Origin: Kitasatospora fiedleri
GTDB taxonomy: Bacteria > Actinomycetota > Actinomycetes > Streptomycetales > Streptomycetaceae
Length of the DNA stretch: 64,000 nt
Assembly: GCF_948472415.1 (NCBI RefSeq)
Contig: NZ_OX419519.1
Span: 2,046,001 to 2,110,000 of the forward strand
Reading direction: 5' to 3'
The notes beneath the pieces are model-generated. The model was given only the letters and a program-made list of their open reading frames with translations, searched no databases and was not told the DNA's origin. A program made the position numbers and the translations under genes. Numbering within the stretch: the first letter of the stretch is position 1; each line of letters begins with the position of its first letter. Positions 29,114 through 37,806 of this stretch are shown here, one piece after another.

Positions 29114-32100
29114 TCAGCTGGCCAGGCAGCTCGGCCCGAGCAGCTGCTTGAGGTCGCCGAACAGCGCCGGGTCGGACTTCACCCGGTGCCGGTCCAGCCG
29201 CAGCACCACCGTCCTGGTCCGGCCGCGCAGGTGGACGTGCACCTCGGTGCTGCCCCGGTGGCTGCCCAGCACCTCGCCGAGCCGGGAGACGATCGGCGGG
29301 GTCAGCTTGTTCTCCGGCACGGTGATCACGATCGGCAGCTGCGCCCCGACGTTGCTCAGGTCGGGCACCGCCAGCTCCATGCCCATCAGCCGCGGCACGT
29401 CCTCCCGCTTGTCGAGCTTGCCGCGGACGAACACCACGGCGTCCTCGACCAGTTGCGAGGAGACCAGCTGGTAGCTGGCCGGGAAGAACATGCAGTCGAT
29501 CGAGCCGGCCAGGTCCTCGACGGTGGCGATCGCCCAGGCGTTGCCCTGCTTGGTCATCTTGCGCTGGAGGCCCGAGATGATGCCGCCGATGGTGACGATC
29601 GTCCCGTCGGGGCGCTCGGCCAGGTCGGCGACCGCGCAGTCGGCCTTGTCGGCCAGCACGTGCTCGATGCCGTTCAACGGGTGCGAGGAGACGTACAGGC
29701 CGAGCATCTCGCGCTCCTGGGTGAGCAGGAAGGACTTGTCCCACTCCTCCTCGGAGAACACCACGTCCAGCCCGAAGGACGGCTCGTCCGAGACGCTGTC
29801 GCCGCCGAACAGGTCGAACTGCCCCTCGGCCTCCTTGCGCTTGATCCCGACCACGTTGTCGATCATCGGCTCGAACTGGGCGGTCAGGCCCTTGCGGGTG
29901 TGCCCGAGCGAGTCGAACGACCCGGCCTTGATCAGCGATTCGACGGTGCGCTTGTTGCACACCACCGACTCGACCTTCTCCAGGAAGTCCGGGAACGAGG
30001 CGTACTTCCCCTTGGCCTTGCGGGTGCGGATCATCGACTCCACCACCGGCCCGCCGACGTTGCGGATCGCGGTCAGGCCGAACCGGACGGTCTCGCTGCC
30101 GTGCGGGGTGAAGTCGGCGTCGGACTCGTTGACGTCCGGCGGCAGCACCTGGATGCCCATCTTGCGGCACTCGTTGAGGTAGACCGCCGACTTGTCCTTG
30201 TCGTCCTTGACCGAGGTCAGCAGCGCCGACATGTACTCGGCCGGGTAGTTGGCCTTCAGGTACGCCGTCCAGTACGAGACCAGCCCGTAGCCGGCGGTGT
30301 GCGCCTTGTTGAAGGCGTAGCCGGAGAACGGCACCAGCACGTCCCAGACCGCCTGGATCGCCGCGTCCGAGTAGCCTCGCTCCCGGCAGCCCCGCTGGAA
30401 CGGGACGAACTCGGCCTCCAGGATCTCCTTCTTCTTCTTGCCCATCGCGCGGCGCAGCAGGTCGGCCTGGCCGAGCGAGTAGCCGGCCAGGATCTGCGCC
30501 GCCTTCTGCACCTGCTCCTGGTAGACGATCAGGCCGTAGGTCGGCTCCAGGATCTCCTTGAGCGGCTCCTCCAGCTCCGGGTGGATCGGGGTGATCTCCT
30601 GCTGGCCGTTCTTGCGCAGCGCGTAGTTGGTGTGCGAGTTGACGCCCATCGGGCCCGGCCGGTAGAGCGCCAGGACGGCGGAGATGTCCTCGAAGTTGTC
30701 GGGCTTCATCAGGCGCAGCAGCGAGCGCATCGGGCCGCCGTCGAGCTGGAAGACGCCGAGCGTGTCGCCGCGGGCGAGCAGTTCGTAGGCGGGCTTGTCG
30801 TCCAGCGGGAGCTGGAGCAGCTCGATCGTGACGCCCTTGTTCTTCTCGATCGCCTTGACGGCGTCGTCCATGATCGTCAGGTTGCGCAGTCCGAGGAAGT
30901 CCATCTTGAGAAGGCCGAGGCCCTCGCAGGTGGGGTAGTCGAACTGGGTGATGGTGACGCCGTCGGTGTGCCGGGTCCAGACCGGGATGTGGTCGGTCAG
31001 CGGCTCGGCGGACATGATCACGCCGGCCGCGTGCACGCCGGGCTGGCGGATCAGGCCCTCGATGCCGCGGGCGGTGTCGATCACCTTGCGGACGTCGGGG
31101 TCGTTCTCGTACAGGCTGCGGATCTCGCCCGCCTCGCCGTAGCGGGGTGCGAGGAGTCGGTGATGCCGGACAGCGGGATGCCCTTGCCCATCACGTCCGG
31201 CGGCATCGCCTTGGTGATCCGGTCGCCCATCGCGTACGGGTAGCCCAGGACCCGGGAGGAGTCCTTGATGGCGGCCTTCGCCTTGATGGTGCCGTACGTG
31301 ACGATCATGGCGACCTTGTCGGCGCCCCACTTCTCCGTCACGTAGCGGATCACGTCGCCGCGCCGGCGCTCGTCGAAGTCGATGTCGACGTCGGGCATCG
31401 AGATGCGCTCGGGGTTGAGGAAGCGCTCGAAGATCAGGCCGTGCGGGATCGGGTCGAGGTCGGTGATGCCCATCGCGTAGGCCACCAGCGAGCCGGCCGC
31501 GGAGCCTCGGCCGGGGCCGACCGCGATGCCCTGGCTCTTGGCCCACATGATGAAGTCGGCGACCACGAGGAAGTACGCCGGGAACCCCATCTGGATGATG
31601 GTGTCCATCTCGTACTCGGCGAGCTTCTTGTGCTCCTCGTCGTAGCCGCCCGGGAAGCGCCAGTCCATGCCCTCCCAGACCTTGGACTTGAAGAAGTCCG
31701 CCTCGGACTCGAAGCCCTCCGGGATCGGGAAGCGCGGCATCAGGTTCTTGAACTCGAACATACCGGCGGTATCGACCCGCTGGGCGACCAGCAGCTGGCT
31801 GTTGCGGCAGCCCTCCTGCCAGGCGTCCGAGGAGTCCAGGCCGTACATCTCGGCGGCCGACTTGATGTAGTAGCCGGTGCCGTCGAACCGGAAGCGGTCC
31901 GGGTCGGAGAGGTTCTTACCGGTCTGCACGCACAGCAGCAGGTCGTGGGCGCCCGCGTCGCCCTCGGTGGTGTAGTGCGAGTCGTTGGTGACCACCGGCG
32001 GGATGTTCAGCTTCCGGCTGATCTCGACCAGGCCGTCGCGGACCCGCTTCTCGATGTCCAGGCCGTGGTCCATCAGCTCCAGGAAGTAGTTCTCCTTGCC

Positions 32101-32646
32101 GAAGATGTCCTGGTACTCGGCCGCCGAGCGGACCGCCTCGTCGAACTGGCCCAGCCGCAGCCGGGTCTGCACCTCGCCGGAGGGGCAGCCGGTGGTGGCC
32201 ATCAGGCCCGCCGCGTGCTCGGCGATGATCTCCTTGTCCATCCGGGGCCACTTCACCAGCCAGCCCTCCGCGTAGGAGCGCGAGGTCAGCTTGAAGAGGT
32301 TGTGCAGGCCCTCCTTGTTCCGGGCCCAGATGGTCTTGTGGGTGTACGCGCCGGACGCCGAGACGTCGTCCTTCTTCTGGTGCGGCTGGCCCCACAGGAC
32401 GCGCTTGGTGTTGGACCGGGAGTCCGGGGCGACGTAGGCCTCGATGCCGATCACCGGGGTGATGCCGGCCGCGGTGGCCTGCTTGTGGAACTCGGCGGCG
32501 CCGTACATGTTGCCGTGGTCGGTCATCGCGACGTGGGTCTGCCCGAGCCGTTCGACCTCCTTGAACAGCTGCTTCAGCCGGGCGGCGCCGTCCAGCATCG
32601 AGTACTCGGTGTGGACGTGCAGGTGCGCGTACGGCTGGTCGCTCAA
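29114..32646 (-). CDS. dnaE: DNA polymerase III alpha subunit, apparent frameshift
   Basis: DnaE is the catalytic subunit of the replicative polymerase. It has a PHP domain ([13 protein letters not shown] at residue 8), the palm with [15 protein letters not shown] (catalytic aspartates, about 420), the finger/thumb region with [10 protein letters not shown] and [15 protein letters not shown], a helix-hairpin-helix, and an OB domain ([16 protein letters not shown]) near the end. The start is a TTG at 32646 with GGAGG upstream. The frame breaks at 31144-31147: the conserved [13 protein letters not shown] is joined only if the G run has five rather than four bases. With that base the product is 1177 residues, normal for the family. 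I treat the break as an assembly error. Confidence 0.95.
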
Positions 32647-32799
32647 GGCGGGGCCTCCGGGGTCCTGGGAGAGGGCTGAAACACGTAAGGCCCGAGCCAC
32701 CACCAGGGCTCGGACCACGGCTTCCGGGATCGCGCCCCCGAGTCTAATCCCCTCCGCTACCCTCCGATCCACCACACGCGCATCGGGAGGGAACCCGTC

Positions 32800-33468
32800 A
32801 TGGCCTACGCCCCACCACCCCAGGTCCCGCCCCGGCCGGGCGGGGGCGGACTGCCCGGGATCGGCGTGCTGATGCTGCTCCAGGTCCTCGTCCAGAACGC
32901 CGTGCTCGGCTCCTGCCTGGTCCGCGGCGGCCTCGCCTACCTGCCCGACGCGCTCGGCCTCTCGTACGCGCACCTGGTGCCCGGGCCGGTGGGCTTCGCC
33001 GGGGCGGACATCGCCTCCCTGCTGGCGACGGCGGTGCTGATGTGCGGCGCGTTCGCCGGCGGGCGCTGGGTGCGCGGCGCGGCCGTGCTGCTCGGCGCGG
33101 TGAACGGGTACGCGGCGCTGTCCCAGCTGGTGAACCTGTTCAGCGGCGGCCGGCTGTCGCGCGAGTTCGCCTACCGGCCGGTCGGGAACCTGCTGCTGAC
33201 CTGCACCCTGGTGGTGACCGTGCTGGTCGCGGCGGCCACCGCGGTCGTCGTCGCCGCCACCCGCGCCCCCGCCGTCCCGGCCGCCCCGCCCGCACTGTTC
33301 CCGCCGCCCGGACCGCCCGGCTACCGGCCGCCCCACGGCCCGGTGCCCGCGCCCGTACCCGGCCCGTGGGGCGCCCCGCCGCCCCAGTTCCAGTCCCGGC
33401 CGCCCGCCGACGGCCACGGCGCCGCGTACGCCTACCCCCCGCCGCCGCCCGTCCCGCCGGTGTCCTGA
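32800..33468 (+). CDS. proline-rich membrane protein of unknown function
   Basis: This 222-residue protein is not recognised. Four hydrophobic segments at about 22-40, 68-86, 92-112 and 127-152 form a membrane domain. The last 65 residues are a Pro/Gly/Tyr-rich cytosolic or external tail ([13 protein letters not shown], ending [10 protein letters not shown]), and the first 20 residues are similarly proline-rich. The ATG at 32800 has GGGAGGG upstream. It is divergent from dnaE with a 153-bp gap holding both promoters, and converges with the hydrolase gene 19 bp away. Similar small membrane proteins with proline-rich tails are common in streptomycetes. Confidence 0.7.
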   Translation: MAYAPPPQVPPRPGGGGLPGIGVLMLLQVLVQNAVLGSCLVRGGLAYLPDALGLSYAHLVPGPVGFAGADIASLLATAVLMCGAFAGGRWVRGAAVLLGAVNGYAALSQLVNLFSGGRLSREFAYRPVGNLLLTCTLVVTVLVAAATAVVVAATRAPAVPAAPPALFPPPGPPGYRPPHGPVPAPVPGPWGAPPPQFQSRPPADGHGAAYAYPPPPPVPPVS

Positions 33469-33486
33469 CCGGGGGCCGGGCGGCCC

Positions 33487-34074
33487 TCAGCCCTCGCCGT
33501 CCAGCTCGGCCAGGAAGGCCAGCGCGGCCGCCCAGGTCCGCTCGGCCGCCTCGGCGTCGTGGTCGGGCAGGTCGGCGTCGGTGTACAGGTGGCCGGCGCC
33601 CCGGTAGCGGTGCACCTCGACGTCGGCCCCGGCCCGGGTCATCAGCAGGTACCAGGTGTTCAGCCAGTCCTCGGACTCGAAGGCGTCCGGCTCGGCGACG
33701 TGCAGCTGCACCGGGAGTTGGGTGGCGGCGTCCTCCCGCAGGTCGGAGGTGCCGTGCAGGAGCAGCAGCCCGCGGGACTGCTCGTCGGCCAGCGCCAGGT
33801 TCTGCGCCAGCGACCCGCCGAGCGAGAACCCGGCGTACACCAGCCCGCCCGCCACCGGCAGCAGCGGGGCCACCGCCCCCACCGCCCGCCGCAGCAGCTC
33901 GTCGTTGCCCACCTCGTCCCGGTACGCCATACCCTCCTCCAGCTCCTCGAAGACCCGCCCCTCGTACAGGTCGGGGGTGTGCACGATGTGCCCGGCGGCG
34001 CGCAGCCGCCCGGCGGCCTCGGTGACGGCGGGGCGCAGGCCGTACGCGGAGTGGAACAGGACGATCTCGGCCAC
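33487..34074 (-). CDS. dienelactone hydrolase family protein
   Basis: This 195-residue alpha/beta hydrolase is of dienelactone-hydrolase type. Its N-terminal strand is VAEIVLFHSAYGLRPAV. The nucleophile elbow AGFSLGGSLAQNLAL carries Ser (the usual family residue is Cys), at about residue 99. The acid is in VAEPDAFESEDW and the histidine in YRGAGHLYTDADLPDHD near residue 165. A complete triad is therefore present and the substrate is unknown. I chose the GTG at 34074 since homologues begin here; the much longer open frame upstream is the shadow of the collagenase gene. Confidence 0.82.
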   Translation of the reverse strand: MAEIVLFHSAYGLRPAVTEAAGRLRAAGHIVHTPDLYEGRVFEELEEGMAYRDEVGNDELLRRAVGAVAPLLPVAGGLVYAGFSLGGSLAQNLALADEQSRGLLLLHGTSDLREDAATQLPVQLHVAEPDAFESEDWLNTWYLLMTRAGADVEVHRYRGAGHLYTDADLPDHDAEAAERTWAAALAFLAELDGEG

Positions 34075-34149
34075 GGGTCGGGCTCCTCGGTGCTGCGGGT
34101 GGTGCGCTGGTGCGGACCCTCCATGATCGCCCATCCCGGGACGCGCGGG

Positions 34150-34179
34150 GGCCCGGCCCACCGGTGGGCGGGCCGGGCC
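34150..34179 (-). terminator. hairpin after the collagenase gene
   Basis: The palindrome GCCCACCGGTGGGC lies at the centre of a longer G/C-rich inverted repeat (GGCCCGG on the left, CCGGGCC on the right). It lies just after the collagenase stop at 34197, in the direction of transcription. Confidence 0.5.
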
Positions 34180-34196
34180 GTTCGGCGCGGGGACGG

Positions 34197-36491
34197 TCAG
34201 TACGAGGTGCTGACGGAGACTCCGCCGAAGGACTGCTGCCCGTAGAGGCTGACGTAGTGGTAGCCGGCGTGCGGGTTGCTGACGGTGAGCGTCTCGGCGT
34301 TGCCGCCGCCGGTGGACCTGGCGGTGGAGGAGCCGGTGGTGGCCCAGTTGGCGCCGCTGTAGTAGAGGTCGGCGTTGCCGGTGCCGCCGGCGGCGGTGAT
34401 GGTCAGGCTGGTGGTGCCGGCCGGGACGTACAGGTAGAAGTAGGCGTAGCTGCCGGCGGTGGCGGCGACGCCGGAGCGGCCGCAGCCCCGGTCGAGCTGC
34501 CGGGTGTCGGCGCCGGTGCACTCGGGGACGGAGGGGGTGGTGGGGGTGCCGCAGTCGCCGCCGTTGCAGGCGGTCAGCCAGGCGTTGAAGTCGGCGTCGT
34601 AGCGGGTGCCGATGGTGGTCTTGAGGATCGTCCGGGCCCCGTTCCAGTCCCCGGCGCGGTACTCGGCCAGCACGGCGTCCAGGTCGGCGCGGTGCGACTG
34701 GAGCATGTAGCGGACCGCCAGGTAGCCCCAGTTGTAGATCCGGGTCTGGTCGGCGTTGTCGTAGGTGGTGTCGAACAGGGTGGACAGCGCGTAGGTGTGC
34801 TGCCCGGCCTGGGTGAGGGCATCGGTGTACTCGACGCCGCGGTACGAGTAGGAGACGTACTCGGCGAAGCCCTCGACCCACCAGACGGTCGGGGTGACCA
34901 TGCCGGCGTCGAAGTCGCCGGCCATGTCGAAGCGGCCGTCGAGGTAGTGGGTGTACTCGTGGTTGAGGTTCCAGATCTGGAAGTCCGGGCGGACCCACTC
35001 GGCCTCATAGGCGATGAACCGGGGCTGGTTGCCCGCCGCGGCCGGGTCGCCCTCCAGGTACATGCCGCCGTTGTCGGTGGAGATCCCGAAGATGGTGCCG
35101 GCGTAGGTCTGGTAGTCGCCGCTGGAGTGGAAGACCACCACGTCGATGGTGGCGTTGTGGTCGTTCGCGACCGCGCCGCCGTCCCGGACCACGCCGTGGA
35201 AGTAGGCGTCCTGGCCCTTGAGGCTGGTGCAGGCGGTGGTCAGCTGGGCGGCGGTCAGCGCCTGGGCGACGATCCTGATGCTGGGGCTGCAGGTGTAATC
35301 GACCGTCAGCACGGCGGACTTGAGCCGGTTCGCCAGGTCGCAGGTGCCGTAGTACGAGCAGTCGGCCCGGTCGTAGCTGTCGGTCATCTCGGCCAGGCCG
35401 ACCCAGAGCGCGGCGGTGCGCCCGGTGATCGCGCTCTGGTCCAGCAGGCCCTTCACCAGCGGCCGGACCTTCGCCTGGAGCGCCGGGTACTGGAGGAAGC
35501 GGCCCAGCTCGCGGCCGGCGTTGGAGACCAGGTAGCCGTTGTCGCCGCCGAGCAGCGCGCCGTTGCGGGAGGCGAAGGACTGCAGGGCGTCCAGCACGCT
35601 CGGGTCGGCCTGCACGGCGGGCGGGAAGTCGCTGTTCTGGTGGCCGCGCCACAGCACCGTGTAGACGTTGTTGACGGCGTTGAGCATGGACCAGGACGCG
35701 TCGTAGGAGCTGTTGTAGCCGTTCAGCAGGCGCTTGACGACGCTCAGGTAGCGGGCGTTCTCGGCGGCGCTGTCGATCAGGGTGACCGCCTCGGAGAGCG
35801 TGGCGCCGTTGGCCTCGGTGACGTCCCGCGAGCGGGCGCCGGCGAAGAAGGCGTCCAGGCCGCCCTCGATCGCGCTCTTCAGGCCGCTGCCGTAGCTGCC
35901 GACCGCGTCCGGGCTGTACCACTGCACGTAGTAGCCGGCCCGCAGGTACAGCACGATCTGGGTGGCCGAAGTGGAGTCGTCGCCCGGGTAGGCGGCGGAC
36001 AGGTCGCGCAGCGCGTTGGCCACGCTGACCATCTGCGACTCCTTGAACGCCAGCTTCGCGTCGTTGCCCTTGAGCAGGAACAGCGAGTTGACGCAGTCCA
36101 CCGAGGCGGACTTGATCTGCGTCACCAGGGCGCTGCCGGTGCGGCCGGTGAAGTCCGAGGCGTTGCAGGTCGCCGCGGCGGCCGTCGCCCCGGCCGTCGC
36201 CGTGGCCCGGGCGGTGGCGGGCTCGGCCTTGAGCGTCAGCGGCGGCCGCTTGCTGGCGTCCGCCCGCACGTCGCGGTCGGAGTCCTTGCGGCGCTCGGCC
36301 GCCTGGGTGCTGCGGGGTGCCGACCGAGACGACTCCGCCGCCCGGTCGGAGTCGGTCGGCCGCGGTCCGGCCGGGGCGGCGGCCCCGGCGCTCGGCGCCA
36401 GGGCGCCGAGGAAGCCGAGGGCCAGGCTGAGGGAGAGCAGCAGACTCGTCGCCCGTCCGGTGGGCGCGGCTGTTTTCCGGAAGGTTCGCAC
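34197..36491 (-). CDS. secreted M9 family collagenase
   Basis: This 764-residue secreted metalloprotease has a basic N-terminus and signal peptide (RATSLLLSLSLALGFLGALAPSAGA), an Arg/Asp-rich prosegment, and the M9 N-terminal activator domain (about 110-400). The catalytic domain has the zinc motif HEYTHYLDGRF (about 525) and the downstream glutamate in WWVEGFAEYVS. A C-terminal pre-peptidase-type beta-sandwich (YAYFYLYVPAGTTSLTITAAGG) ends the protein. Collagenases of this family degrade collagen or gelatin outside the cell. The GTG at 36491 follows GGAGG. A 30-bp near-perfect palindrome 84-113 bp upstream is a probable operator. Confidence 0.9.
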   Translation of the reverse strand: MRTFRKTAAPTGRATSLLLSLSLALGFLGALAPSAGAAAPAGPRPTDSDRAAESSRSAPRSTQAAERRKDSDRDVRADASKRPPLTLKAEPATARATATAGATAAAATCNASDFTGRTGSALVTQIKSASVDCVNSLFLLKGNDAKLAFKESQMVSVANALRDLSAAYPGDDSTSATQIVLYLRAGYYVQWYSPDAVGSYGSGLKSAIEGGLDAFFAGARSRDVTEANGATLSEAVTLIDSAAENARYLSVVKRLLNGYNSSYDASWSMLNAVNNVYTVLWRGHQNSDFPPAVQADPSVLDALQSFASRNGALLGGDNGYLVSNAGRELGRFLQYPALQAKVRPLVKGLLDQSAITGRTAALWVGLAEMTDSYDRADCSYYGTCDLANRLKSAVLTVDYTCSPSIRIVAQALTAAQLTTACTSLKGQDAYFHGVVRDGGAVANDHNATIDVVVFHSSGDYQTYAGTIFGISTDNGGMYLEGDPAAAGNQPRFIAYEAEWVRPDFQIWNLNHEYTHYLDGRFDMAGDFDAGMVTPTVWWVEGFAEYVSYSYRGVEYTDALTQAGQHTYALSTLFDTTYDNADQTRIYNWGYLAVRYMLQSHRADLDAVLAEYRAGDWNGARTILKTTIGTRYDADFNAWLTACNGGDCGTPTTPSVPECTGADTRQLDRGCGRSGVAATAGSYAYFYLYVPAGTTSLTITAAGGTGNADLYYSGANWATTGSSTARSTGGGNAETLTVSNPHAGYHYVSLYGQQSFGGVSVSTSY

Positions 36492-36574
36492 GTGGGGGCC
36501 TCCGGGCCGGTGTGGCGCCGCGGTTGGGGGGCCGCGGCCGAGGGTCGGAGGCCGTCGAGGTGCCCCCGACGGCC

Positions 36575-36604
36575 AGGTGACATGTACAATTGCACATGTC
36601 ACCT
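36575..36604. promoter_or_regulatory. 30-bp near-perfect palindrome upstream of the collagenase gene
   Basis: Two 15-bp arms (AGGTGACATGTaCAA and its complement, one A/G difference) meet with no loop. A palindrome without a loop, and one this A/T-rich in such a G/C-rich genome, suits a dimeric repressor or activator better than a terminator. It lies between the DUF4180 stop (36630) and the collagenase start. A TGTCACC half-motif recurs just beyond it. Confidence 0.65.
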
Positions 36605-36629
36605 GTCACCGGAAGCCCCCGTCCGCAAG

Positions 36630-37013
36630 TCAGCTGCCCCGGACGACCCCCCGGTCCGCCAGCCGCCCGGCCAGCCCCGGCAGGTCCTCGACGAACCACA
36701 GCTGCCGGCCGCGGTTGCTCTCCCGGACGAAGTCGCGCAGCGCGTCCGACTCCGCCACCCGCGCCGCGACGTCCCCCACCACCGCCAGGCCCATCCGGTA
36801 CTGCGCGAACTTCTGCACCACCGCCCCCGCGACCCCGCTGCGCAGCCGGAAGAACTCCGCCCCCAGCCGCTCCACCGGCAGCGCCACCCAGGACGCCTCC
36901 CGGTGGTACGCGTCAGCCAGCAGGTCCAGCGCCGCGCGCTCCCCCGCCACCACCTCGCCCTCGGCCGCGGCCACCAGCACCCGCGCCCCACCCAGCTCCC
37001 GAACGTCCGTCAC
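36630..37013 (-). CDS. DUF4180 domain-containing protein
   Basis: This 127-residue protein matches the DUF4180 family: GGARVLVAAAEGE at the start, WVALPVERLGAEFFRLRSGVAG in the middle, and RLAVVGD-like GLAVVGDVAARVAESDALRDFV with ESNRGRQLWFVEDL. The function is unknown. There is no signal peptide or membrane segment. The GTG at 37013 overlaps the stop of the upstream helix-turn-helix gene by four bases, so the two are translated together. DUF4180 proteins are often encoded beside small regulators, which suggests a two-gene module, but no activity has been demonstrated that I know of. Confidence 0.85.
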   Translation of the reverse strand: MTDVRELGGARVLVAAAEGEVVAGERAALDLLADAYHREASWVALPVERLGAEFFRLRSGVAGAVVQKFAQYRMGLAVVGDVAARVAESDALRDFVRESNRGRQLWFVEDLPGLAGRLADRGVVRGS

Positions 37014-37423
37014 CGCACCTCTCCCGTCAGGTCGTCGACCAGCGCCAGTACGTCCGCCACCCGCCGCGGCGGCCCCATGACCACGAAGCGCAACGCGCTC
37101 CGCTCCTCCTCCCGCACCGCCTGCACCCACAGCGGCCGCGGCCCGCCGGACCACGCGTTCGCCGCCGCCAGCACCCCCGTCACCAGCCGATCGGCGTCCC
37201 GCGCGCCCACCCCCTCCACCTGCACCACCGCCGAGACGTCCACCCGGGCCGGCTTCAGCGGCACCCCGCCCCCGGTGAACGCCTCCACCTCCGCCCGGGC
37301 GATCCGGTACTGCTTCCCGATCCGCACCGCCTTGAGCTTCCCGTCCCGCACGTACCCCCGCACGGTCTTCACGTGCAGCCCGAGCAGCTCGGCCACGTCC
37401 TCGACCGAGTAGAAATCGTTCAT
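37010..37423 (-). CDS. excisionase/MerR-type DNA-binding protein
   Basis: This 137-residue protein begins with a winged helix-turn-helix of the excisionase/HTH_17 type (YSVEDVAELLGLHVKTVRGYVRDGKLKA, residues 4-31, then IGKQYRIARAEVEAF). The remaining 85 residues (RVDVSAVVQVEGVGARDADRLVTGVLAAANAW, LRFVVMGPPRRVADVLALVDDL) form a separate small domain that may bind a ligand or dimerise. The ATG at 37423 has AAGGATGGGGA upstream. A perfect 10-bp inverted repeat at 37433-37469 lies directly before the start, so autoregulation is likely. It is co-translated with the DUF4180 protein. Confidence 0.82.
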   Translation of the reverse strand: MNDFYSVEDVAELLGLHVKTVRGYVRDGKLKAVRIGKQYRIARAEVEAFTGGGVPLKPARVDVSAVVQVEGVGARDADRLVTGVLAAANAWSGGPRPLWVQAVREEERSALRFVVMGPPRRVADVLALVDDLTGEVR

Positions 37424-37432
37424 TCCCCATCC

Positions 37433-37469
37433 TTCCCTATCCATCCCCACCGTACAGCCGGATAGGGAA
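37433..37469. promoter_or_regulatory. 10-bp inverted repeat upstream of the HTH-DUF4180 operon
   Basis: TTCCCTATCC at 37433-37442 and GGATAGGGAA at 37460-37469 are perfect complements with a 17-bp spacer. On the minus strand a TACGGT -10-like box sits between the arms (37449-37454). The proximal arm overlaps the presumed ribosome-binding region, so a bound dimer could block transcription and translation start. Confidence 0.65.
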
Positions 37470-37593
37470 CTTTCGCGCCCACCACGCCGAACGCCCGAGA
37501 AACCCCCTCCGCTCCCGGCCCGTCAGGAGCCCGGGGAACTGCGCGCCCGGCCACGCGCTCCGCCGCCGCCCGCCCGCCCCGCCGAAAAACCCC

Positions 37594-37621
37594 TTGCGTC
37601 GCGCGCAGCTCTCGCTAGGGT
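37594..37621 (+). promoter_or_regulatory. promoter for the sORF-RIO kinase transcript
   Basis: TTGCGT at 37594-37599 and TAGGGT at 37616-37621, 16 bp apart, resemble a vegetative promoter. Transcription would begin near 37628, about 50 nt before the small ORF. Confidence 0.5.
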
Positions 37622-37681
37622 GGTCACCGTCCCGCCGCGCCGCCGTGCGCTCGCGGGCCCGACGAGAGGAGGTGCAGACCG

Positions 37682-37756
37682 ATGGTTGCCGCCGTGACGC
37701 GGCGCGCCCTCGTGTGCGCGCCATCCGCCTCCCCCCGTCTTCGTCCCACCGGCTGA
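37682..37756 (+). CDS. 24-codon leader ORF upstream of the RIO kinase gene
   Basis: This short frame (MVAAVTRRALVCAPS..., ending LRPTG) is preceded by an excellent GAGGAGG nine bases before its ATG, and by a plausible promoter. It ends 50 bp before the GTG of the RIO-type kinase. It is arginine- and proline-rich and has one cysteine. It could be a leader peptide that couples translation or controls the downstream gene, or simply a small protein. I know no family for it. Support is limited to signal quality and position. Confidence 0.4.
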   Translation: MVAAVTRRALVCAPSASPRLRPTG

Positions 37757-37806
37757 CCGCGCGACACTCCGCGCCCCGGTGGGCCACCCCACCAGGAGCC
37801 ACCGCA

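Noticed and set aside
29186..31243. 685-codon plus-strand open frame antisense to dnaE
   Set aside because: Composition (Val/Gln/Leu/Asp/His-rich) is typical of antisense frames of G/C-rich genes. The minus strand carries an undisputed polymerase.
36575..36604. Palindrome considered as the terminator of the DUF4180 gene
   Set aside because: There is no loop and the centre is A/T-rich (CAATTG), unlike the G/C-rich looped hairpins found at transcript ends in the rest of the window.
34110..37412. 1100-codon plus-strand open frame across the collagenase region
   Set aside because: It is antisense of the collagenase and of the DUF4180/HTH genes, and is dominated by Gly/Val/Ala runs without domains.
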